A stretch of DNA of 29,319 nucleotides from JBOHER01 sp050701115 (lineage in GTDB: Bacteria > Actinomycetota > Actinomycetes > Mycobacteriales > Pseudonocardiaceae), in NCBI GenBank assembly GCA_050701115.1, contig JBOHER010000061.1, positions 1 through 29,319 of the forward strand. The letters are read 5' to 3'. How positions within the stretch are numbered: the first letter of the stretch is position 1; each line of letters starts with the position of its first letter. The position numbers were made by a program, and so were the translations under genes. The notes below the pieces were generated by a model. That model made no database searches. It was not told the origin of the DNA and saw only the letters and a program-made list of their open reading frames with translations. Below are positions 1 to 6,162 of this stretch, one piece after another.

Positions 1-1
1 A

Positions 2-619
2 CCGAAGCGCACCCAGCCGCCGTGGCTGGTCGTCATGCTCGGTGTCTTCGTCGTCCTCACACTGATCATCGGTGCGATGTGGTGGATCGGCACGCTCTAC
101 CACGGGCAGCCCAGCGCCCCGGCCACGGGGACCGGCGAGATACCGCAGCAGGCCGACCGCGCGCTCATCGACCGGCTACCCGCGCTGCCCGGGCAGCCCC
201 ATCCGCGGAGTTCCACCGTCAGCGCCGGCAAGGGCGCCGAACTCGAACTGTACGAACCGGAAACGGCCAAGATCTTCGCTGCCCACCAGATCCGAGAGGT
301 GACCTGGCAGGGCGCGAGCGACGGCAGCACGGTCTACACCGTGCTGGTCGCCGAAGCCCCGAGCGCGGCATCGGCCAGCGCCACCACAGCCGACCTGGTC
401 AGGCTGACCCGACCGGTGTTCGACAAGGTGGCACCCATCGGTGGCGACCGCGCCATGCACAGCTACCGGCAACTGACGGCCCACTCGCACAGCTACCGGG
501 TGCTCTACACCTCCGGCGTCCATGCCGTGCGCATCGACGTCGCACGGAGCCCGGCGGGCGACTCCGATGCGCTGGAAGCGGTGTTCTCGGGCGTGACCCA
601 GGTGCTGCCACCCGGGTGA
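2..619 (+). CDS. Membrane-anchored extracytoplasmic protein, 5' end outside window
   Basis: The reading frame is open to the left edge, so the true start probably lies outside the window; an internal ATG at 35 would fall inside the membrane segment. Visible are a positively charged stub (PKRTQPP), one hydrophobic segment at about residues 8-30, and an extracytoplasmic part of about 170 residues. The last 60 residues (YRVLYTSGVHAVRIDVARS, then an acidic helix and LPPG) resemble the C-termini of the proteins at 3256-3921 (IRAHYVRGRDVIRVDTYS) and 6163-7353 (IRAHYASGDVLVRIEVAN), so I group the three as one paralogous family. The predicted topology is N-in with a C-terminal domain outside the membrane. 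No catalytic motif is seen and the function is unknown. Two of the three copies lie beside acyltransferase-3 genes, which suggests an envelope role (inference). Confidence 0.8.
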   Translation, partial: PKRTQPPWLVVMLGVFVVLTLIIGAMWWIGTLYHGQPSAPATGTGEIPQQADRALIDRLPALPGQPHPRSSTVSAGKGAELELYEPETAKIFAAHQIREVTWQGASDGSTVYTVLVAEAPSAASASATTADLVRLTRPVFDKVAPIGGDRAMHSYRQLTAHSHSYRVLYTSGVHAVRIDVARSPAGDSDALEAVFSGVTQVLPPG

Positions 620-673
620 GAAGGTGACGGCGCCGCCACCGAGACGCCCATCAGGCCGCCAAAGCCCGGGTGA

Positions 674-739
674 TCAGCCCCAGGCTTCCAGCGCCGCGAG
701 TTCATCAGTTCGATTCACAAACATGACGACCTCCGGCAT
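674..739 (-). pseudogene. Possible N-terminal remnant of an AAA-type ATPase gene
   Basis: On the minus strand an ATG at 739 opens a 21-codon frame reading MPEVVMFVNRTDELAALEAW, followed by Gly and a TGA. FVNRTDELAALEAW resembles the start of prokaryotic AAA ATPases of the DUF234/AAA_14 sort, where a P-loop normally follows within about 30 residues. Here the frame stops before any P-loop and no continuation is seen in the other frames, so at most this is a decayed start. It lies 10 bp from the inverted repeat at 750-775, which could have been its operator. The resemblance is from memory and the segment is very short, so coincidence is possible. Confidence 0.35.
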
Positions 740-749
740 TTCGACGGAC

Positions 750-801
750 CAGTGTCACTCTGGTTAGTGACACTGCATGACACTGGCATGGCATGACACT
801 G
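750..801. promoter_or_regulatory. TGACACTG half-site cluster with perfect inverted repeat (putative operator)
   Basis: A perfect inverted repeat, CAGTGTCACT (750-759) and AGTGACACTG (766-775), is separated by 6 bp. Two further direct copies of TGACACTG follow at 778-785 and 794-801, the latter two within the 11-bp repeat GCATGACACTG (775-785 and 791-801). Four half-sites in 52 bp, one opposed to the other three, is typical of a repressor site. It sits between the reverse-strand remnant (start at 739) and galT (start at 918), so it could have served either gene. No regulator gene is adjacent in the window, and the cognate protein is unknown. Confidence 0.55.
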
Positions 802-917
802 TCGCGCCCGTGCGGCGGGCTGTCCGGGGACCGCGCCCCGGTGCGGTCGCGGCCTACCGGGAGATGCACGGAGCAGGCGCGTCAACCGATCGCACCGACG
901 CGCAGGAGGAGGGCCTG

Positions 918-1792
918 ATGCAGAAGACGTCAGCCAAACTCGCGGACGGGCGCGAGATCATCTACTTCGACGAGTCCGATGACGCCCGCCGTGACTCGTC
1001 GACCCGCGTGAGCCGGACGTGTCCGCCGCCGCTTCGGAGATCCGGTTCGACCCGCTGCGGCGGGAATGGGTCGTGATGGCCGCTCATCGCCAGTCGAGGA
1101 CCCATCTTCCCGCCACAGACCACTGTCCACTGTGTCCGTCAACCGAGGACAGGCACACCGAGGTCCCCGCTTCCTCCTACGACGTCGTGGTGTTCGAGAA
1201 CCGCGGCAGCGCGATCGGGGTGACGATGCACCACCCCCACGGTCAGATCTACGCCTATCCCTTCGTCACGCCGAGAACGCGTCGTGAACTCGACTCGGCG
1301 CACCGCTACCGGGAACGGACCCGGCGCAACCTCTACGCCGACGTGCTCGCCGCCGAACAGCGGGCCGAAGTTCGCGTGGTCGCTCGGAGCGAGAACTGGA
1401 CCGCCTTCGTGCCCGCCGCCGCGCGATGGCCGGTCGAGGTCCACGTCTATCCCCACCGCCAAGTGCCCGACCTGCCCGCACTCGACGAGGCCGAGCGCGA
1501 GGACTTCTGCCGCCTCTACCTCGACCTGCTGCGCCGGTTCGACCGCCTGTACGACTTCCCGCTCCCCTACGTCGCGGCCTGGCACCAGGCGCCGAAGCGG
1601 TTCCATCGGGAGCTGGCCTACCTGCACCTGGAACTGTTCTCGATCCAGCGCGCCCCGGACAAACTCAAGTACCTCGCCGGATCGGAGTCGGCCATGGGCG
1701 TGTTCGTCAACGACCTGCTGCCCGAGGACATCGCCCATCGGTTGCGGGAGGTCGGCGGATCGCCTGGCTGTCCCACCAGCGGCGGACGGTGA
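918..1792 (+). pseudogene. galT: galT, galactose-1-phosphate uridylyltransferase, frameshifted and internally deleted
   Basis: GalT transfers UMP between UDP-glucose and galactose-1-phosphate in the Leloir pathway. The start is an ATG at 918 behind AGGAGGAGGG (904-913), giving MQKTSAKLADGREIIYFDES. After about residue 30 the homologous frame moves to the one that continues to 1792; one base is missing near 1008-1010, after which SEIRFDPLRREWVVMAAHRQ resumes. CPLC (zinc ligands), HPHGQ (the active-site His motif) and the C-terminal LAYLHLELFSIQRAPDKLKY are present. However YDVVVFENR runs directly into GSAIGVTMHHPHGQ: in the family about 70-80 residues separate the first FENR from the second FENRG that precedes GVTxHHPHGQ. 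Both lesions should destroy activity. The second fragment could start at GTG 1019, but it would still lack the deleted core. Its last codon is 4 bp from galK. Confidence 0.85.
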
Positions 1793-1796
1793 CGGC

Positions 1797-2939
1797 GTGA
1801 GCCGGGCGGAAGCCACGTTCGCGTGGACGTTCGGCCGCGCCCCGGACGGGGTGTGGAGTGCGCCCGGTCGGGTCAACCTGATCGGTGAGCACACCGACTA
1901 CAACGACGGCTTCGTCCTGCCGATGGCGATCCCGCAGCGGATCCGCGTGGCGGCGGCCCGCCGGGACGACACGAGCCTGCGGCTCTTCTCGGTGCGGGCT
2001 CAGGAGGAGATCCTCCTGGCCGCGGCCGAATGCGAACCCGGTGCGATACGAGGATGGGCTGCCTACCCGGCAGGAGTGGTGTGGGCATTGCGCGATGCCG
2101 GGAAGGAGATCGGCGGTCTCGACCTCGTCGTCGACGGCGACGTTCCGCGCGGGGCGGGCCTGTCCTCGTCGGCCGCACTCGAATGCGCCACCGCCCTCGC
2201 GGCGCTGGAACTGCACGGCGACCACCTGGACCGCTGGACGGTGGCGATGCTGGCTCGGAAGGCGGAGCACGACTTCGTCGGTATGCCGTGCGGGATCATG
2301 GACCAGGCCGCAGCGATGCTGTGTGTGCGCGGGCACGCCTTGTTCCTCGACACCAGGACGGCGGCGACGGAGAAGATTCCGCTCGACCTCGAGGCGATGG
2401 GGCTCGCGGTCGTGGTCGTCGACACGCGGGCTCCGCACCGGTTGGTGGACGGGGAGTATGCCGAGCGCCGCCGTACGTGCGAGCAGGCGGCCTCGGTGCT
2501 CGGGGTGAAGGCGCTGCGTGATATCGAACCACCTGCGTTGGAGGAGATTCTCAGTCGCTTGTCGGAGGAGCGAATGCGTCGTCGCGTACGACACGTCGTC
2601 ACCGAGAACGCCCGCGTCCTCGAAACCGTGCGCCTGCTGCAAGCGGGAAAGGCGCGCGAGATCGGGTCCCTCCTGACGGAGTCGCATGCGTCGTTGCGGG
2701 ACGACTACGAGGTGACGGTGTCCGAACTGGACACCGCCGTCGAAGCCGCGCTGGCCGCGGATGCACTGGGCGCCCGGATGACCGGCGGCGGACTCGGTGG
2801 ATGCGTCATCGCGCTGGTCGAGGTGGACGGAGTCGATGCGTGCGTCGCTTCGGTGGAGAAGGCCTTCCGGCGCAGGGGCTTCCCGCAGCCGGCGCACTTC
2901 GTCGCGGTGCCGTCGGACGGTGCACACCAAGAGGCCTGA
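1797..2939 (+). CDS. galK: Galactokinase
   Basis: A GHMP-family kinase that phosphorylates galactose to galactose-1-phosphate with ATP in the cytoplasm. The GTG at 1797 gives 380 residues, the usual bacterial length. The galactokinase signature GRVNLIGEHTDYNDGF lies at about residues 24-39, the ATP-binding GHMP motif GAGLSSSAALE near residue 120, and the C-terminal GHMP motif MTGGGLGGCVIALV near residue 328. It begins 4 bp after the galT stop without a strong ribosome-binding site, implying translational coupling. Because the neighbouring galT looks dead, galactose-1-phosphate made here would need another uridylyltransferase elsewhere or would accumulate (inference). No frame disruption is visible. 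Confidence 0.95.
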   Translation: MSRAEATFAWTFGRAPDGVWSAPGRVNLIGEHTDYNDGFVLPMAIPQRIRVAAARRDDTSLRLFSVRAQEEILLAAAECEPGAIRGWAAYPAGVVWALRDAGKEIGGLDLVVDGDVPRGAGLSSSAALECATALAALELHGDHLDRWTVAMLARKAEHDFVGMPCGIMDQAAAMLCVRGHALFLDTRTAATEKIPLDLEAMGLAVVVVDTRAPHRLVDGEYAERRRTCEQAASVLGVKALRDIEPPALEEILSRLSEERMRRRVRHVVTENARVLETVRLLQAGKAREIGSLLTESHASLRDDYEVTVSELDTAVEAALAADALGARMTGGGLGGCVIALVEVDGVDACVASVEKAFRRRGFPQPAHFVAVPSDGAHQEA

Positions 2940-3255
2940 TCCCGACCGCCACGACCAGCCAGGCGGCCCCGAGGATCGCGAAGATTCCCCTCATCACGGC
3001 CGATTCCGGGGACGAGGCCGACCCGGCGGGCCAGCGCCACCCAAGGAGTGACGCAGGCGAGCGCCCGTTCCTTGATCGCGAGGTCTGCGTGCAGGTAGGC
3101 ATTCATCGCAAGGCGGCGTTCTCTTCAAACGCATGCGTGGATTTCCGTGCACCACGCGCCGACCTTCACCCGAGTGCACAGACGCACTCTAGTATCGACC
3201 GTTGACTCGGGCCAACCATGGGGATTACCCCTGGCCGACACGGAGGGGCCCCACG
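2940..3255. other. 316-bp stretch without a supported gene
   Basis: No plus-strand frame looks coding. On the minus strand a frame starting at 3106 (MNAYLHADLAIKERALACV, continuing to GLVPGIG) looks protein-like for about 35 residues. A different frame then gives a hydrophobic run (MRGIFAILGAAWLVVAVGI, near 2940-2995). This could be a frameshifted small membrane protein gene, but each frame alone runs antisense into galK, so I do not call a gene. The right end holds the leader of the gene at 3256, including a short hairpin at 3172-3189 and a GGAGG ribosome-binding site at 3242-3246. Confidence 0.5.
3172..3189. repeat. Short perfect inverted repeat upstream of the acyltransferase operon
   Basis: GAGTGC and GCACTC are separated by 6 bp (acagac), followed at once by TAGTAT (3191-3196), which is a plausible -10 element. 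This gives an operator-like dyad over a putative promoter about 60 bp upstream of the start at 3256. The arms are only 6 bp, so a chance occurrence cannot be excluded. Confidence 0.3.
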
Positions 3256-3921
3256 ATGCGGCGTGATCGTCCGGTAGCACGAGCGCCGTCCCGACCCGGC
3301 AAGGTCGTAGTGGTCGCGTTGCTCGTCGTACTGGTTGCGGTGCCCGCAACCGCGTGGGCAGCGTGGGGTAGCGGGGACGAGCCGATACGTGAGCGGCCCA
3401 CCGCGACGCTGCCGGACCCAGAACCACGCCGACCTGCCCGGGTCGATCCCCTGATCGACATCCCGGGACGAGTCGTGCTGAATGCCGAGGGCCCCCCTGA
3501 GGCATTCAGCACGGTCGGCGCCCTCGAGGAGCTGGACGCCGACATCCTCGCAAGCCACGACGCTGCGCACGTCACGGTTGTCGTCACTGCGCGGGACGGC
3601 CTGCGGCGAGGAATCTGGCGATTCAGCGTGCAAGACGGAGCCGCCCCGACGCCACTGAAGGACAGCCTGGACGCGACCCACCAGTCGCAGGGGTGGGTCG
3701 CCGGAAACTCGCCGTCTGCCGACGTGACGGTGCTGATGACACCGTCGGTCATTGAGCACATCCCGGGACAGACGCCGACGATACGAGCCCACTACGTCCG
3801 GGGTAGGGACGTCATCCGGGTTGACACCTACAGCACCGGTAATGACGACGTCGTCGGTCCCTTCAATCAACTCCTCAGTGAGCAATTGGCCGCCTTCCCG
3901 GCGCGCGGTGACAGACCATGA
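3256..3921 (+). CDS. Membrane-anchored extracytoplasmic protein, first gene of acyltransferase operon
   Basis: A protein of 221 residues from ATG 3256, chosen because GGAGGGG ends 8 bp upstream; longer in-frame starts would place non-coding-like residues before it. Basic residues 1-16 are followed by a hydrophobic segment at about 16-36 (KVVVVALLVVLVAVPATAWA), a signal anchor or cleavable signal. A linker rich in Pro and Arg leads to a domain of about 150 residues whose tail (TIRAHYVRGRDVIRVDTYS) matches the tails of the proteins at 2-619 and 6163-7353. No lipobox Cys and no known catalytic motif are seen. Its stop overlaps the next start (ATGA at 3918), so it is co-translated with two acyltransferase-3-type membrane proteins and may act with them outside the membrane (inference). 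I do not recognise the family. Confidence 0.8.
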   Translation: MRRDRPVARAPSRPGKVVVVALLVVLVAVPATAWAAWGSGDEPIRERPTATLPDPEPRRPARVDPLIDIPGRVVLNAEGPPEAFSTVGALEELDADILASHDAAHVTVVVTARDGLRRGIWRFSVQDGAAPTPLKDSLDATHQSQGWVAGNSPSADVTVLMTPSVIEHIPGQTPTIRAHYVRGRDVIRVDTYSTGNDDVVGPFNQLLSEQLAAFPARGDRP

Positions 3922-4907
3922 CGGTCAGCGCCGATATCGCGGACGCGGCCCACGTCCGCCCTCAACTCACCCAGCCGACCGATCCCGCGCTGTCACTCAC
4001 CTTCGCGGTCGCCCTCGTACTGCTCGTGCACGGTTATCTGGTCGGTCTCTGGACCGACGTGCACGGCGAGCGGTTCTGGCTCGTGGACCTGATCCGAACC
4101 TGGGTCGCCCGCCCGCTCGGCCTGGGCGAGGACCTCGGGCCACTTGGCGTGATGCTGCTGCTCGCCGCCACGGGTTACAGCCTGGCCGCCGGTGCCCGCG
4201 TCCTGGCCATCCTCGTTCCCGCCGCGGCTGCTGCCGGGCTCACGTTCGCGCTCGCAGGTCACGGGGCGCTCTCATCCGGCCCGACGATCCTCGCCTGGGT
4301 AGTGCTGCTGGCACTGGCAGGCAGGGCCGCGACGGCGATCACCGACCTGATCCCGGAGCGGCGGCAGTGGACCTGGTACCTCGCCCAGTTGGTGCTTGTT
4401 GTCGACCTGGTTGCGCTCGCGGAGATTACCCCCGCACTACAACCGGCTGCTGCCGTCGCCGCGTTCTACCCCCTGGTCGTTATCGGACAGCTGATCCACG
4501 CCGTTCGCGGTGGCGGGCTGCCCGCGTGGGCGGGTGGTTCGCTCGGATTCGCCAGCTACGCCGTGGTCGTGATCGCCGATCGAACCGTTCCCGCGCTGGA
4601 CGGTTGGTGGTATCCGCTCGCGGCAAGTTACGCAGCCCTCCTGTTCGCAACTGCGGTGACCTTCGCGGGACGGACCGCGGCGCAGGTCGCGGCTCATCCC
4701 GTCGCCCGATGGGCAGCGCATCGCACCTGGTGGTACCTACTGTTCATCGGTCCGGTCGCCCACCCCGCACTCACCGCGCTGCATACGGTGCTGCCGACCT
4801 GGGTCGCGGTAGCACTTGCCGTCATCGGCACAGCCGTCGTGGTGGAGGCCGGCTGTCGACTGGCCCGCTTCTTCGCGGCCATCGTCACCCGAAGGGTCAC
4901 CTCGTGA
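3918..4907 (+). CDS. Acyltransferase-3-like polytopic membrane protein, probably catalytically inactive
   Basis: A protein of 329 residues, starting at the ATG that overlaps the previous stop, with about ten hydrophobic segments. It follows the layout of the next gene: LLVHGYLVGLWTDVHGE then RPLGLGEDLGPLGVMLLLAATGYSL aligns with VVYVHIMGWALAHDY then RPLHLAERLGFVGLCSFLLITGVVI. In acyltransferase-3 proteins the first helix carries R-x10-H; here His38 is kept but the Arg position is Leu27. It is also about 40 residues shorter than its neighbour, with a compressed middle. I infer a diverged paralogue that has lost catalysis and may serve as a partner of, or channel for, the active protein encoded next. 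Its stop overlaps the following start (GTGA at 4904). Confidence 0.75.
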   Translation: MTVSADIADAAHVRPQLTQPTDPALSLTFAVALVLLVHGYLVGLWTDVHGERFWLVDLIRTWVARPLGLGEDLGPLGVMLLLAATGYSLAAGARVLAILVPAAAAAGLTFALAGHGALSSGPTILAWVVLLALAGRAATAITDLIPERRQWTWYLAQLVLVVDLVALAEITPALQPAAAVAAFYPLVVIGQLIHAVRGGGLPAWAGGSLGFASYAVVVIADRTVPALDGWWYPLAASYAALLFATAVTFAGRTAAQVAAHPVARWAAHRTWWYLLFIGPVAHPALTALHTVLPTWVAVALAVIGTAVVVEAGCRLARFFAAIVTRRVTS

Positions 4908-6013
4908 TCACCGAACAAGCTCCGCGCGAACGTGCTGCCGGGCCGGGCGCGCACTACATGTACGGGCTCGACCTGCTCCGGGTGCTGTGCGCGGCAGCGG
5001 TCGTCTACGTCCACATCATGGGCTGGGCACTCGCGCACGACTACAACTCGCTGATCATCGAAGTGGTCGAGGGCGCGATCGTGCGGCCGCTCCATCTCGC
5101 AGAACGCCTCGGGTTCGTCGGACTGTGCTCGTTCCTCCTCATCACCGGTGTCGTCATCAGCCACGTCAGCGCCAAGGAGACGTCGGGCCAGTTCCTCTCC
5201 CGTCGCGGGGTACGGCTGGCCCCGGCGCTCTGGATCGCCGTGCCGCTCGCCTGGTTGCTCGCGCTCGCCGGGCTCAACGGCACTTCGAGCACCCCGGACG
5301 TTCGCGACCTGCTGCTCAACATGGTGCTGCTGAACCACACCGTGCCGGGATCCGTCGCGGTGCTCGGTGTCACCTGGACGCTGCTGTGTCAGGTGGTGTT
5401 CTACCTCTTCGTCGCCGCGACGATCCCGATCATGCGGCGTCGGCCGTGGCTCCCTGCGGCGATCGCCGCCTCCGTCCTGTCGGTATTGGCCTCGCTGGTC
5501 GCGGTGGTTCCGTGGGATGCGACCGGGTCCATGCGGATGTTCGCGACGTTCCTGCCGATCATCTTCATCGGACAGGTCATCGGCCTGACCCGGAGTGGAA
5601 GGATCACGCCGCTTGCCGGCATGGTCCTTGCCGGCGTGCACCTGTGGCTCGGGGTTCGCGCCGTGCTGAGCTGGCCGGAATCTCACCACGCGGCCGACTA
5701 CGCGCGGACGCTGGTGCTGCTGGTCCTCGTCCTGCTGTTGCTGACTCGCGCCGACGGCCGCATCGCGCGCTCGCCGGTCGTGCGCGGGGTCGCCAAACGT
5801 ACCTACGCGATCTACCTGTTGCACATGCCCCTGATGATCGGCACGCTCGAGCTGACGGCGGACCACATCGGCTTCTATGCTTCGCTCGCCTTGGCGACCG
5901 GCCTGCTGGTGATCGGGGTGGAACTGGTTCGGCGGTGCGTCGACGAACCGATTACCGCCACCTTCCGGCGCTGGGAGAACAACCGCGCGGCGCGCACAGG
6001 GGCACCACGCTGA
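4904..6013 (+). CDS. Acyltransferase-3 family membrane O-acyltransferase
   Basis: A protein of 369 residues from the GTG at 4904, which overlaps the previous stop. It has about ten membrane segments and the acyltransferase-3 hallmark in helix 1, Arg26-x10-His37 (LLRVLCAAAVVYVHI), then the helix-3 region FLLITGVVIS, the loop FLSRRGVRLAPALW, WTLLCQVVFYLFV, and the late YAIYLLHMPLMIG motif. Proteins of this family move acyl groups (acetyl, succinyl and others) from cytoplasmic donors to surface glycans or lipids across the membrane. The substrate cannot be told from sequence; the nearby glycosyltransferase genes point to an envelope glycan. It is the third gene of an operon with two stop-start overlaps. 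Confidence 0.92.
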   Translation: MITEQAPRERAAGPGAHYMYGLDLLRVLCAAAVVYVHIMGWALAHDYNSLIIEVVEGAIVRPLHLAERLGFVGLCSFLLITGVVISHVSAKETSGQFLSRRGVRLAPALWIAVPLAWLLALAGLNGTSSTPDVRDLLLNMVLLNHTVPGSVAVLGVTWTLLCQVVFYLFVAATIPIMRRRPWLPAAIAASVLSVLASLVAVVPWDATGSMRMFATFLPIIFIGQVIGLTRSGRITPLAGMVLAGVHLWLGVRAVLSWPESHHAADYARTLVLLVLVLLLLTRADGRIARSPVVRGVAKRTYAIYLLHMPLMIGTLELTADHIGFYASLALATGLLVIGVELVRRCVDEPITATFRRWENNRAARTGAPR

Positions 6014-6083
6014 TGGGTCATCCAGGGTGGCGAAACGGCCCAATGGGAGCAGTACCGCTAGATTACGACTAGGACATGGCCGA

Positions 6084-6119
6084 CCCCGCACCCCCATCCG
6101 GCGTGCAGAATGTGCGGGG
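6084..6119 (+). repeat. Leader or intergenic hairpin before the TWQEEL protein gene
   Basis: CCCCGCAC (6084-6091) and GTGCGGGG (6112-6119) are perfect 8-bp GC-rich arms with a 20-nt loop. It lies between the stop of the acyltransferase gene (6013) and the ribosome-binding site GAAAGGGGG of the next gene. No T-run follows, so it is either a weak terminator or a structured leader. Confidence 0.4.
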
Positions 6120-6162
6120 CGCAGATAGCTGCCGAGTGATGATCCCGAAAGGGGGTGCCAGG

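Noticed and set aside
777..917. Upstream extension of the galT frame to ATG 777
   Set aside because: The residues are not GalT-like, the stretch overlaps the TGACACTG half-sites, and ATG 918 has a strong ribosome-binding site and a family N-terminus.
918..1792. Programmed ribosomal frameshift in galT
   Set aside because: There is no slippery heptamer or downstream structure near 1005-1012, and the protein also lacks an internal segment, so decay is the simpler reading.
1139..2930. Long minus-strand frames opposite galT and galK (251 and 407 codons)
   Set aside because: They are shadow frames of GC-rich genes; compositions are Arg/His/Gln-rich with no recognisable domain, while the plus strand gives clear GalT and GalK.
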